DNA of 60,670 nucleotides from Candidatus Poribacteria bacterium (GTDB lineage: Bacteria; Poribacteria; WGA-4E; WGA-3G). Below the pieces are notes generated by a model, which was not told where the DNA came from, ran no database searches, and saw only the letters and a program-made list of their open reading frames with translations. The stretch is taken from contig JAPPBX010000054.1 of NCBI GenBank assembly GCA_026702755.1, positions 1-60,670 of the forward strand, given 5' to 3'. Of the stretch, positions 43,219 to 52,716 are shown piece after piece (position 1 is the stretch's first letter; each line of letters opens with the position of its first letter). The position numbers and the translations under genes are program-made.

Positions 43219-44220
43219 ATGGACAAGAGCTACAACGTTGCAATAGTTGGGTGCGGTGGAATTTCTCACATGCACGCTGGATGGTATGTGAATGAACCGA
43301 GGGCTTCTCTGACTGCGATTGCTGATATTAATGCAGAGGGGTTGAAAGCTTATGGTGAGCAGTACGGTGTCGAAAAACAGTATACCGATTACATTGAGAT
43401 GCTCGAAACAGAAGAGATCGATCTGGTTTCCGTGTGTACGCGTCCGAAACTGCATGCCCCGGTTGCAATTGAGGTTGCGAAACGGGGTGTGAAAGGGATT
43501 CTATCTGAAAAGCCGATGGCGGAGAACCTCGGACAGGCGCGGGAGATGCTTGAAACCTGTTCGCAACACGGTGTGAAATTAGCGATTGACCATCAAGTCC
43601 GGTTTAGCGCGCCCTACGAAGCCGCCAGACAGATGATAGCCGAGGGTGTTATCGGTGATATCTTTCGCATCCATGCTGTTTGTGGTGGTGGTGACCTGAA
43701 AGACAATGCCACACATACTGTTGATCTTATGCGATATGTCTATGGTGACCGCGCCGTAAGTTGGGTGATCGGTCAGATTGAACGCATCGGCACACCGACT
43801 AAATACGATTTACACTCTGAGGATTTCGCTGTCGGTTACTTCAAGTTTGAAGACAACGTTCGGGCTATCATTGAATCGGGCAGCGATACCGCTCCCGGTT
43901 ATCACCACATCTACTGCTATGGGACGGAAGGTGAGCTTGAATTGGCTGCTCCGGGCGGTCCCTCTATCCGCTACCGCACCTCAGAATCGGGTGGAGATTG
44001 GGTAACACCGGAACTCCCGTCAGAAAGCAATCCTGTGCGAGACATGATTGCGGCTATTGAAGAGGATCGGGAACATCGCTCAAGTGGTCATCAGGGATAC
44101 GCGACGCACGAGCTGCTCATGGCGATTTATGAGTCGTCTCGGAAGCGGCAGCGTATTCAGTTACCCCTTGAAGAGATGGAATCACCCTTAACGTTGATGA
44201 TTGAGGATGGATGGATATAG
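43219..44220 (+). CDS. Gfo/Idh/MocA family oxidoreductase
   Basis: The product is 333 aa (GAGGGG before the ATG). The Rossmann motif is NVAIVGCGGISHMHAGWY. The EKP motif is ILSEKPMAEN. HTVDLMRYV holds the catalytic His in the second domain. It is NAD(P)-dependent and sugar-directed by family. It sits 78 bases upstream of a beta-propeller hydrolase and close to a GH32 enzyme, so a sugar-oxidation role is likely here. Confidence 0.92.
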   Translation: MDKSYNVAIVGCGGISHMHAGWYVNEPRASLTAIADINAEGLKAYGEQYGVEKQYTDYIEMLETEEIDLVSVCTRPKLHAPVAIEVAKRGVKGILSEKPMAENLGQAREMLETCSQHGVKLAIDHQVRFSAPYEAARQMIAEGVIGDIFRIHAVCGGGDLKDNATHTVDLMRYVYGDRAVSWVIGQIERIGTPTKYDLHSEDFAVGYFKFEDNVRAIIESGSDTAPGYHHIYCYGTEGELELAAPGGPSIRYRTSESGGDWVTPELPSESNPVRDMIAAIEEDREHRSSGHQGYATHELLMAIYESSRKRQRIQLPLEEMESPLTLMIEDGWI

Positions 44221-44298
44221 CATAACGTCGGTTTGACTTAAACACTTACATCTACTTCCATTGTTATTTGCTTGACCTGGCTGATGCGAGGTGTCCAC

Positions 44299-45798
44299 AT
44301 GAAAGCGTTATTTATTGATGACCATGATGTTGAGGAAGTCAACAATCTCGCCCGGAAACTACACCCGCTGCAAAAGTTCGACAAGAACGTTGTGCTTCGA
44401 CCTGAACACCGTTGGGAAAACTGCGGTATTATGATGTGGACAACCCCGGCGTGGGTTCCGGATGAAGCAATTTTCAAGGTGCTTTACTATGCCAGTTCGG
44501 AGTCAGATGATCCGGAGGTTAAACTTGACGTAACGGGTGCCCCGATTGGTGGACGGAGTTTTATCTGTTATGCAACCTCGGAAGACGGTGTGAACTGGGA
44601 GAAACCAGCTTTGGGACTTCAGGATTATGATGCCCTCACGTGGAGAGGCACCGCGATTGGCACAGAGAACAACATCCTACCGACGGGAGTACCGCTGGGA
44701 CCGATCTACGATCCGCATGACTCCAATGAACAACGCCGCTACAAAGGCATGGGATGGGGGAAAGGGGGTGGCGGATTGACACCAGCAGTTTCCCCCGATT
44801 GTCTTCACTGGACATACCTTGATACACCAGTTGTTCCAAGTTCAGACGAGGCGCATTTCGGTTATGACGAGGAGGAGGGTCTATTTATCGCGACCGTCAA
44901 GCACGCTGGACCCGATGGCAGATCACCTTATGGACGCAGCTTCTGTTTGAGTACCAGCGAGGACTTTGAGAACTGGAGCGGGTTGGAACTTGTTTTTCAT
45001 GCCGACCAGATTGATCAGGAGAACGGGGAGGAACGGATACGAAAATTTATTGAGGATCCCGATTATCTCACCCCGATATACAACCGACCTGAAGAATGGC
45101 GCACCGACGTTTATAATTTTCCGGTGTTTCGCTATGAGGGGTTGTATCTGGGGTTACCTGTGATGCACCACTGGACTGGGAAGCATCCGCCGCTGTATGA
45201 AAACGTGGACAGTCGCAAGTCGGTGGAACTGGCTTCGAGTCGAGATTTACGACAGTGGGAGCGGGTCGCGAACCGCACGCCGTTTATTGAATTATCACCT
45301 GTAGGAGATGGCAGTGCTTACGATACAGGGCAGATCTCGGTCGTCAACGGACCGATTAGACGTAACAATGAGTTGTGGTTCTACTATCTCGGCGTTCGTC
45401 ACCGCAGTCAACCTTTGACAGACGTAATGAACAGAAAATACCTCAATAACTTTGCCATGGCACTTGCAAAGCTTCGCGTTGACGGTTTTGTGTCGCTCAA
45501 GGGGGGTATTGAATGGGGTTCGGTGCTGACCAAGCCGCTGGTTGTGGAGGGTAGCGAACTGCGCATTAATGTGGACGCTTGGCGCGGGCGGGTTAAAGTA
45601 GAGGTGCTCAATGCGGACGATGGACAGTCCTTCCCTGGGTACACCTTCGACGAAAGTATCCCGGCAATGGTCGATAGTATTGACGAACCGGTACGCTGGA
45701 GGGAGAAGGCTGACCTCGCTGAGCTACGTGGCAGGACTGTGCGTCTTCGCTTTTCCGTGCTTCAGGCGGAACTTTATGCGTTCTGGTTTACTGGGTGA
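44299..45798 (+). CDS. Five-bladed beta-propeller glycoside hydrolase-like protein (GH43/GH32 superfamily)
   Basis: The product is 499 aa from the ATG at 44299 (GAGGTG six bases before). Repeated blade patterns end in (T/S)-S-x-D-G-x-x-W, e.g. YATSEDGVNWEKPALG and SPDCLHWTYLD. The last ~130 residues form a beta-sandwich (LRINVDAWRGRVKVEVLNADDG ... VRLRFSVLQAELYAFWF). The paralogue at 57398-58789 has the same outline. A catalytic residue set was not identified. By neighbours (Gfo/Idh, GH32) it belongs to a saccharide-degrading set. Confidence 0.7.
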   Translation: MKALFIDDHDVEEVNNLARKLHPLQKFDKNVVLRPEHRWENCGIMMWTTPAWVPDEAIFKVLYYASSESDDPEVKLDVTGAPIGGRSFICYATSEDGVNWEKPALGLQDYDALTWRGTAIGTENNILPTGVPLGPIYDPHDSNEQRRYKGMGWGKGGGGLTPAVSPDCLHWTYLDTPVVPSSDEAHFGYDEEEGLFIATVKHAGPDGRSPYGRSFCLSTSEDFENWSGLELVFHADQIDQENGEERIRKFIEDPDYLTPIYNRPEEWRTDVYNFPVFRYEGLYLGLPVMHHWTGKHPPLYENVDSRKSVELASSRDLRQWERVANRTPFIELSPVGDGSAYDTGQISVVNGPIRRNNELWFYYLGVRHRSQPLTDVMNRKYLNNFAMALAKLRVDGFVSLKGGIEWGSVLTKPLVVEGSELRINVDAWRGRVKVEVLNADDGQSFPGYTFDESIPAMVDSIDEPVRWREKADLAELRGRTVRLRFSVLQAELYAFWFTG

Positions 45799-45819
45799 TT
45801 TGGTCCGCTAAATATTTGT

Positions 45820-45943
45820 GGGCAACCACAAGGGTTGCCCCTACAGATACCATAATCCATATTTATGGGCAACGGCAAGGGTTGCCCCTACAGGCATTTC
45901 GGGTAAGCACAACCGATGTTTAGGGCAACCACAAGGGTTGCCC
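45820..45943 (+). repeat. Three tandem GGGCAAC hairpin repeats
   Basis: Hairpins with arms GGGCAAC and GTTGCCC occur at 45820-45840, 45867-45887 and 45923-45943, each followed by CCTACAG-like sequence (the GGGC...GCCCCTAC family). The 5' extension of the GH32 frame through this stretch is an artefact. They could stabilise or terminate the upstream transcript. Confidence 0.8.
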
Positions 45944-45979
45944 CTACAGTTCAATTCTCCTGAAAGGAATAACAGGACT

Positions 45980-47503
45980 ATGAACACAGCCATCGAAAAG
46001 ACAGAAGCACTTATACATTCTACACGAGTATTGGATGCAATGTATGCGGATGATCCTTATCGACCGTGTTATCACTTCACCCCGCCGTTCGGTTGGATGA
46101 ACGATATCAACGGTTCGATCTTTTGGAAGGGACGGTACCATATCTTCTATCAGCACAATCCTGAGGGTGGCTATTGGAAATGGATGCAGTGGGGGCACGC
46201 GTCGAGTGTTGATCTGGTGCATTGGGTGCATCATCCAATCGCTTTAACGCCTGATCTCGACGGACCGGATCGTAACGGCTGCTTCAGCGGTGGTGCCCTC
46301 GTGAATCTGGAGGATGTCCCGACATTCATCTACCATGGAGTCCCGGACGGAACGTGTATCGCAACGAGTGATGATGACTTGCTCATTACGTGGGACAAAC
46401 ATCCAGCCAATCCTGTGATTCCGGTCCCAAAACCCGGTGAGGAAGGGCATGGCGAATATATTGTGTTTGATCCGTGTGCCTGGGTGGAAGGCGATACCTA
46501 TTATGCGCTCATCGGGAACACGATACCCGGACAGAGTGGAGACGGAACTGCTCTGTTTAAGTCGTCTAATCTTGTGGATTGGGAATTTGTGCGCTCCTTT
46601 TATCAATCGCGGCGCGAGTGGACAGATGCAAAAGAGGACTGTGCCGTCCCTGATTTCTATTCATTAGGTGATAAGTACATGCTGCTGTTTTGTAGCCATT
46701 GGCAAGGCACGCAGTATTACCTCGGCAGATTTGAAAACGAGCGGTATTATGTCGAAAATTATGGACGGATGAGTTGGGAGGGCGGACTGCTCGGTGGACC
46801 GCGTTCGCTGTTGGACGCGCAAGGACGCCGTATCTTTTTCGATTGGATTCGCGAGATTCGCGGGGTTGATCAGGAACGTGCGTCGGGTTGGTCCGGGGTG
46901 ATGACAGTACCACGAATTCTTTCCCTCGCTACCGATGGCAGTTTGCAGATTAAACCGGTGCCAGAGTTAGAGTGCCTACGGATGAACCCGAAGGCACTTG
47001 AAAATATTACCTTGAACACCGATGATGAGATGAATTTAGAAGAGGTTCAGGGGAATTGCCTTGAGTTGGCTGTCGAAATTGACCCCGGCGATGCAACTGA
47101 GGTGGGCGTTCAAGTGCTCTGTTCACCAGATCAAGCTGAACGAACCGGAGTTCTGTATGTTCCGGCGGAAAGAACGTTAAAAATTGACATCAGTCGTTCT
47201 ACCTTAAACGAAGCCATTCAGTATCCACACTACCGAGACGCAGGAGGCAATGCGAGATTGCCAGAATCGGAGCGGTTTGTTGACGCACAGCGTGCACCTT
47301 TCGCACTAAAAGACAGCGAAACACTTCAACTCCGCATCTATGTTGATAAGTCTGTGGTTGAGGTATTCGCGAACGGTAGGCAGTGCATTACACAACGCGT
47401 CTACCCAACGCGAGCCGACAGCATCGGTGTAAAATTAGTGAGCCGTGGTGGGCAGGCACATTTCCGATCCGTTCAGGCGTGGGAAATGGCACCCGCATTT
47501 TGA
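45980..47503 (+). CDS. Glycoside hydrolase family 32 (beta-fructosidase-like)
   Basis: The product is 507 aa from the ATG at 45980 (AAAGGA upstream); the open frame before it is only repeats. GH32 motifs: the nucleophile Asp in HFTPPFGWMNDINGS (family consensus WMNDPNG), then YHIFYQHNPEG and WMQWGHASSVDLVHW. FDPCAW takes the place of RDP, and EDCAVPDFY the E-C acid/base box. A C-terminal beta-sandwich ends in LRIYVDKSVVEVFANG, another GH32 mark. It should hydrolyse fructose-containing saccharides (sucrose, levan, inulin). No signal peptide is seen, so the substrate is probably taken up first. Confidence 0.9.
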   Translation: MNTAIEKTEALIHSTRVLDAMYADDPYRPCYHFTPPFGWMNDINGSIFWKGRYHIFYQHNPEGGYWKWMQWGHASSVDLVHWVHHPIALTPDLDGPDRNGCFSGGALVNLEDVPTFIYHGVPDGTCIATSDDDLLITWDKHPANPVIPVPKPGEEGHGEYIVFDPCAWVEGDTYYALIGNTIPGQSGDGTALFKSSNLVDWEFVRSFYQSRREWTDAKEDCAVPDFYSLGDKYMLLFCSHWQGTQYYLGRFENERYYVENYGRMSWEGGLLGGPRSLLDAQGRRIFFDWIREIRGVDQERASGWSGVMTVPRILSLATDGSLQIKPVPELECLRMNPKALENITLNTDDEMNLEEVQGNCLELAVEIDPGDATEVGVQVLCSPDQAERTGVLYVPAERTLKIDISRSTLNEAIQYPHYRDAGGNARLPESERFVDAQRAPFALKDSETLQLRIYVDKSVVEVFANGRQCITQRVYPTRADSIGVKLVSRGGQAHFRSVQAWEMAPAF

Positions 47504-47578
47504 GACTCCTTATCATCGGGGTTCGTGAGACTTGGTAGGTTGCTGATTTTGCAACTTTTTAGGATATAGAGAAACGTA

Positions 47579-48448
47579 ATGATTGACCCGAAGTTAAGCA
47601 GTAAGGTTGCCCTAATTACAGGTGCCAACCACGGCATCGGTGCTGCAACAGCGTTGGCACTCGGCAAACAAGGTGTAAAGATATTCGCATCCTTTTTTCG
47701 TCCATCGTGCCAATACAGTGAAGCAGAATTAAAACGCGCCGAAAAAGCAGGAATAGGTGGAGATACCTATTACCGAGCCATGCAACAAAAGCCTATTTCT
47801 CAACTTGTCGACGAGTTTAGAGGCACCGGAATGACAATATCTGTTTTAGAGGTGGACCTTGCTGATGAAACAAATATCTCAAAACTTTTCGATGTATGTG
47901 AAGAAGAATTGGGTCCTGTTGATATCCTAATTAACAATCATACCCACTGTGTACTGGAGACTTTTGATCCAGAACAAATTTCAACAGATGGAAGCGGTGT
48001 TTTCTTATCCACTGCTGCAAACATTGATGCCCACTTCGTTATTAATTCCCGAGCGTATGCATTGATGATGCAAGCATATCTGAATCAATACCTTGAAAAT
48101 GGGCTGAGTTGGGGACGTATTGTAAATACCAGTACGGATGCTGCACACTGCCACCCCCTGAACATTAGTTACGCTGCCAGCAAACACGCAATTGAATCTT
48201 ACAGTCGCTCTGCAGCGTGTGAGTTAGGGAAATACGGTATTACGGTAAATGTGATTGCACCAGGACCGGTGCAAACAGGTTACATTGTACCGGCGGATGA
48301 AAAGACGATTGCAAAATCTACACCGTTAGGGAGGGTCGGCACACCTGAAGATGTGGCTGATGTTACAGTCTTTCTCTGTTCTGAACAGGCGCGCTGGCTC
48401 ACAGGACAGTTACTGTATGTTGGCGGTGGTTACCGAATTCCACAATAA
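47579..48448 (+). CDS. Short-chain dehydrogenase/reductase
   Basis: The product is 289 aa. The nucleotide loop is ALITGANHGIGAATALAL. The active-site S and Y-x-x-x-K are present as NTSTDAAHCHPLNISYAASKHA, and the C-terminus has NVIAPGPVQTGY and a GQLLYVGGGYRI end. It is a classical NAD(P)-dependent SDR with unknown substrate, in a stretch of sugar genes. The ribosome site before the ATG is weak. Confidence 0.9.
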   Translation: MIDPKLSSKVALITGANHGIGAATALALGKQGVKIFASFFRPSCQYSEAELKRAEKAGIGGDTYYRAMQQKPISQLVDEFRGTGMTISVLEVDLADETNISKLFDVCEEELGPVDILINNHTHCVLETFDPEQISTDGSGVFLSTAANIDAHFVINSRAYALMMQAYLNQYLENGLSWGRIVNTSTDAAHCHPLNISYAASKHAIESYSRSAACELGKYGITVNVIAPGPVQTGYIVPADEKTIAKSTPLGRVGTPEDVADVTVFLCSEQARWLTGQLLYVGGGYRIPQ

Positions 48449-48509
48449 ATATGTAGCGTATTTTCGGCTGGTAAACTAAAATGTTAATCTGAACTTTTGA
48501 GGTAACATA

Positions 48510-49316
48510 ATGGCTTATGAGATTCCGAAAACAGTTTTAGGTCGCACAGGTCTGACGGTTACGCGACTCGGTAGCGGGGGCGCGTATTGTGAATCCGTTG
48601 AGGGTTATCGGAAAGCGATTGATGCCGGTATCAATTATATGGATACAGCACGATCCTACAGAGATGGCGAGGATGAGAAGGTCATCGGAGCCGCTATAAA
48701 GGGACAACGCGATAAACTCATTCTTGCGACGAAAACCGCTAAACGCGATGCAAAAGGTGCACGGGCAGAACTTGAAACATCGTTATGGATGCTTGGCGTT
48801 GACTACATTGATATTTATCAGCTGCATCACCTGAACTCGCAAGGGGAACGAGAGCAGGCGTTGGCACCCGACGGCGCATTGGAAATGGCGCAGAAGGCAC
48901 GAGATGAGGGACTTATCCGCTTTATCGGTGTTACCGGACACGATTGGATTGAGATACAACACGCCGTTGACACAGGATTCTTTGACACCGTCCTCTGTTG
49001 GTATAACTGTGCGATGAAAACGCCAGAGGATACAGTTTTCCCTGCTGCTGACAAGCATAATACCGGTGTCGTCATTATGAATGCTTCGCGCAATGACAGG
49101 CTTTTTGGGGACGCAGGCGCGCCATCTCCAGAGCAGTTCTACCGATATGTGCTCAGCCATAAGAGTGTAAATCTGACGATCATGGGATTGAGGGACGTTG
49201 AACGATTCCATCGGATTGCAGAGGCACTCTCCGAGCAAGAAACCTTGACATCGGAAGAACAAGCGGTTTTGGAAGAATATGGAGCACGGCGGCTCGAAGA
49301 AGGCGCGCTGACATAA
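48510..49316 (+). CDS. Aldo/keto reductase
   Basis: The product is 268 aa, with GAGGTA before the ATG. Barrel motifs: GLTVTRLGSGGAYC, YMDTARSYRDGEDEKVIG with the catalytic Asp and Tyr, LILATKTAKR with the Lys, and IDIYQLHHLNS with the His. The end is shorter than in the paralogue at 28830-29843. It precedes the MFS gene by 56 bases and may be co-transcribed. Confidence 0.92.
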   Translation: MAYEIPKTVLGRTGLTVTRLGSGGAYCESVEGYRKAIDAGINYMDTARSYRDGEDEKVIGAAIKGQRDKLILATKTAKRDAKGARAELETSLWMLGVDYIDIYQLHHLNSQGEREQALAPDGALEMAQKARDEGLIRFIGVTGHDWIEIQHAVDTGFFDTVLCWYNCAMKTPEDTVFPAADKHNTGVVIMNASRNDRLFGDAGAPSPEQFYRYVLSHKSVNLTIMGLRDVERFHRIAEALSEQETLTSEEQAVLEEYGARRLEEGALT

Positions 49317-49372
49317 CTCCGATGCTGAAGTGACGGAACGAGTGAATTTGCTAACAAACGACTGGAATTTCA

Positions 49373-50647
49373 ATGGATAAAAGCGCACCAGATCAGACGA
49401 ATGAGCGTTCAGAAGAGTCTTATCCGCACGAAAAGCGCAATTTAATTGTATTCGCGCTAAACCAGATTTTGATGCGTCTCGGTTGGATGTTCAAATCCGA
49501 GTCTGTGGTCATTCCAGCGTTTATTGATGTCTATACTTCGTCTGGAACCATCCGTGGGCTGCTACCGCTCATTCTGCGAATTGGACAGAGTTTGCCCCAG
49601 TTTCTGGTCGCGCAACGTGTCGCCCGAATGCCGAAAAAGCAGGGGTTCTTCATTCTCACAGGATTCGGGTTCGCGATTCAGTGGTTCGTGTTGTCTGGGA
49701 TATTAAGCCTGACACGCTGGTCAGCAAACGTTATTGTCGTTGTTTTTCTCGTGCTGTGTACCCTGCACTGGCTCGCGGTTGGTTGCAATCATCTGGCTAC
49801 CGGAACGCTACAGGGCAAACTCATCAGTCCTGAAAAACGGGGGCGGTTACTCGCCTATTCCAATATCATCGGTTGTACACTCGCGATTGGTGTCGCTTTT
49901 TACCTCTTACCGCGTTGGCTTTCTGGGGATGCTCCACGTTATGCGATGCTCTTTAGTGCAACAGCCTTTTTCTTTGGGGTCGCAGCAGCAGTCAGTTTCT
50001 GGTTTAGAGAACTCCCTTCACGTCCAGAGGGCACGGCACCTTTTTTCAGATTTCTCGGCGACGCGCTCCTATCGTTGCGATACGACAGAAATTTTCGGCG
50101 GTTTGCAATCGTTATCCTGCTGTTTTACTCAATCTGGCCCCTTTTCCCACACTATACGGTTTTTGGAAAGCGGACATTAGGGTTAGTTCCTTCTGGTTTC
50201 GTCACGTTGATAATTGCACAAAATGCGTCCAATGCTATCGGTGCCGGTATCATGGGCAACATCGCAGACCGCTCAGGGAACCGATTCGTCTTGCGTATTT
50301 TGATATTAATCAGTGCCTGTATGCCACTGTTGGCGGTTGGTATTAGTCGAATGCCGTCTGGTGCGCAGTTTTATTGGATTATCTTTGCTCTTATGGGATT
50401 CACACCGGTGTCAGCGCGCATTGTCACAAACTATACGCTTGAAATTGCACCACAGGAGAAACACCCGCAATATCTCGGTGTGATGAGTCTTTTTCAGGCG
50501 ATTCCGTTGTTCGTTTCCCCTTTGATTGGGGCGTTAATCGAGGAGTTCGCTTTTGAACCGGTTTTTATCGGGTGCGGTATCCTTGTTTTGTTAGGGTTTT
50601 TGCTAACTTTCCGATTGGCTGAACCGCGATTTAGCCAAAGCTCGTAA
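49373..50647 (+). CDS. Major facilitator superfamily transporter
   Basis: The product is 424 aa with 10-12 hydrophobic helices. The loop between helices 2 and 3 is RVARMPKKQGFF, where the family has G-x-x-x-D-R-x-G-R-R. A half-way basic loop follows FWFRELPSRPEG, and NIADRSGNRFVLRIL is the matching loop in the second half. It would move a small solute; the nearby GH32, SDR and AKR genes suggest a sugar or sugar acid. Poor ribosome site, so coupling to the AKR gene is likely. Confidence 0.88.
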   Translation: MDKSAPDQTNERSEESYPHEKRNLIVFALNQILMRLGWMFKSESVVIPAFIDVYTSSGTIRGLLPLILRIGQSLPQFLVAQRVARMPKKQGFFILTGFGFAIQWFVLSGILSLTRWSANVIVVVFLVLCTLHWLAVGCNHLATGTLQGKLISPEKRGRLLAYSNIIGCTLAIGVAFYLLPRWLSGDAPRYAMLFSATAFFFGVAAAVSFWFRELPSRPEGTAPFFRFLGDALLSLRYDRNFRRFAIVILLFYSIWPLFPHYTVFGKRTLGLVPSGFVTLIIAQNASNAIGAGIMGNIADRSGNRFVLRILILISACMPLLAVGISRMPSGAQFYWIIFALMGFTPVSARIVTNYTLEIAPQEKHPQYLGVMSLFQAIPLFVSPLIGALIEEFAFEPVFIGCGILVLLGFLLTFRLAEPRFSQSS

Positions 50648-50689
50648 GAATCGGTGTTCCGTTGTGGGGATATTGTTGGAACGTAAAGT

Positions 50690-52426
50690 TTATTTTCCTG
50701 GCTGAACGGTTTTATCCAAGTCCCAGAGGAGAATAGTATCATCATGACCGCTGCTGGCGAGGGTTTTTCCATCAGGTGAGAATCGCAATGCCCTGACGGT
50801 ACTTGTGTGTCCAGTGAGAGTTGCCAGTATCTGTCCACTTGGAATTTCCCACAGACGAATTGCGTCAGAGCGACCTTGCGTGTGATCATACACACTGCCA
50901 CCCGCGAGGATTTTCCCATCAGGTGAGAATGCCACAGCGAACACTGTGTTTGTATAGGTTTGGAGCGTAAGGATTTCGTTACCGGTGATGGCATTCCATA
51001 GCCGGATCGTCATATCGTCGCTGCCACTCGCAAGGGTTTTCCTATCGGGTGAAAACGCGAACGTCCAGATATCGCCTTTATGTTCAGTGATTCGATACAT
51101 TTCGCGACCAGTTGCGACATCCCGTATCTGAATGTGCTTTCGGTCTTCGTCAATCTTTGCTGAGATTACGCGATTGGGTAAATTCGGGGATCGTTTTCCG
51201 AGCGTTTCTTTAAGGTCAGGTGCTGAAATTTGGACACCGGTGATTGTATCCCAAAACAGCAGTTGATCTTCGCTACCATAACGCACAAGCCGACTGCTAA
51301 GTGTCTGTCCATCATCAGAAAACGCCAGTACGTCGGCACCTCTGCCGTGCCCTGTGGCGAAAGTAGAGAGATATGTTCCTGTTGCCGTGTCCCACTGGTG
51401 AATTGTGCCGTCCCAGCTGCCAGTTAAGATAGTATCACCATCAGGGGAAATCGCTAAGGCTTCATGTTGATCCGTATGTTTTGTGTAAATGGATTGAAGA
51501 CGTTCACCAGTTTCTGTGTTCCATACGTGGAGGTCTTCGTTTTCTCCTTTCCAAGACCGCCAGTCGAAACTGATGAGTGTTTTGCCATCGGGAGAGAACA
51601 CCAAGTGTTTCGTGGAATGCTTTATCGTAAGGGGTGCCTGGGGTTTGCCTTTTTGGAGTGTATATAATATGATGTTATCTATTGAAGCACTGGCAAGCGT
51701 TTTCCCATCAGGTGAAAATGCCAACTTATCAATGCCGCCCCGTTTGTGATCTCTCAGGGTTGAAAGTTTTCGTCCGTTTTCTGAATCCCAGAGTCGTAGA
51801 ATTCCATCCCGATGTCCGCTCGCAAAGATTTTCCCATCGGGTGAAAAAGCGAGTGCTCCAATAGCATTTGGATATGTTACGGTTCTATGCTTATCAAAAG
51901 AAATTTGGAGTCTGCGCATCAAGTTGTCCGTGTATAGGGTGTGGCGTTCAAGTTGTTCGCCTGTCTCTGTATCCCAGAGGATCAGCGTACTTTTCCATGT
52001 GTCGCCACTGACGACGGTTTTTCCGTCGGGAGACACTGCAATGGCTTCAATTCCGCCCAAGTGTCCAGCGAAAACGGCGGTCTGTTTGCCGGTGTCTATG
52101 TCCCACAATCGGACTGTTTTATCGGAACTTCCACTTGCGAGGAAACGTCCGTCTGCGGGGAAATCCAATGCGGTAACCCTACCCGTGTGTCCCGTCAGGA
52201 GAGCGAGTTCCTTTCCAGTCTGCGCCTCGTATATCCAAATGCCTATATCCGTTGCGACTGCTATGCGGTTACCATCTGGTGTATATTTGATGTCATGCAA
52301 GTTGCCTTTTCCGAGCCGAAATTTGACACCTTCGGGAAGTTGCCATTGATTATAATCTTCTGCTGAGAGATTTGGAATGAACTGGAGTGAAATAAAAAAT
52401 AGTATGAGAGCGATACGTTGTGTCAT
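50690..52426 (-). CDS. Exported WD40-repeat protein
   Basis: The product is 578 aa with a signal peptide (MTQRIALILFFISLQFIPNLSA). WD40 blades fill the rest, with repeated L-x-G-H-x-x-x-V-x-x-(L/V)-x-F-S-P-D-G-K-T-L-A-S-G-S-x-D-x-T-I-x-L-W-D, e.g. LTGHTGRVTALDFPADG, FSPDGKTLASASIDN and FSPDGKTLASSGHDDTILLW. About 10-12 blades by eye. Unlike the WD40 gene at 9639, this one is sent out of the cytoplasm. It is likely a surface or periplasmic scaffold. Alone on the minus strand. Confidence 0.9.
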   Translation of the reverse strand: MTQRIALILFFISLQFIPNLSAEDYNQWQLPEGVKFRLGKGNLHDIKYTPDGNRIAVATDIGIWIYEAQTGKELALLTGHTGRVTALDFPADGRFLASGSSDKTVRLWDIDTGKQTAVFAGHLGGIEAIAVSPDGKTVVSGDTWKSTLILWDTETGEQLERHTLYTDNLMRRLQISFDKHRTVTYPNAIGALAFSPDGKIFASGHRDGILRLWDSENGRKLSTLRDHKRGGIDKLAFSPDGKTLASASIDNIILYTLQKGKPQAPLTIKHSTKHLVFSPDGKTLISFDWRSWKGENEDLHVWNTETGERLQSIYTKHTDQHEALAISPDGDTILTGSWDGTIHQWDTATGTYLSTFATGHGRGADVLAFSDDGQTLSSRLVRYGSEDQLLFWDTITGVQISAPDLKETLGKRSPNLPNRVISAKIDEDRKHIQIRDVATGREMYRITEHKGDIWTFAFSPDRKTLASGSDDMTIRLWNAITGNEILTLQTYTNTVFAVAFSPDGKILAGGSVYDHTQGRSDAIRLWEIPSGQILATLTGHTSTVRALRFSPDGKTLASSGHDDTILLWDLDKTVQPGK

Positions 52427-52498
52427 TTCTTAATTCCTTTTTCTTTTTTGAGGCACTTGTCTGTAGAAGTCTGTTTGGCAATCGAAACGTCTTACAGA

Positions 52499-52528
52499 AG
52501 TATAACATTACCGACTTTAGATTGTCAA
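52499..52528 (-). promoter_or_regulatory. Sigma-70-type promoter for the exported WD40 gene
   Basis: On the minus strand TTGACA (plus positions 52523-52528) and TATACT (52499-52504) are separated by 18 bases. Confidence 0.5.
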
Positions 52529-52681
52529 ACGGCACGGCAAAACGTCCCTGTTTTCCATAGACTTAGCTTCATATCTATGATAACATGTCCACCAAGTGAA
52601 AGTTGTTTCGCTGATAGTTGTGTTTGAACCTTGCATTTCATTGAAGAGGACGGACAGAGATGGGTTTAATCTTTTGTAGAA

Positions 52682-52696
52682 GGGGTTTGCAACCCC
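52682..52696 (+). repeat. Small GGGGTT hairpin repeat
   Basis: Arms GGGGTT and AACCCC around TGC, identical in design to the hairpin at 14931-14945; it lies before the kinase-like gene's AAGGAGG. Confidence 0.55.
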
Positions 52697-52716
52697 GATG
52701 AAGGAGGAACACCGCT

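Noticed and set aside
45820-45943. Three hairpin repeats as CRISPR
   Set aside because: The units are internally palindromic, spaced by non-uniform short sequence, and occur elsewhere singly; no cas genes.
45818-45979. 54-residue 5' extension of the GH32 frame
   Set aside because: It translates three hairpin repeats; the ATG at 45980 has a ribosome site and is the plausible start.
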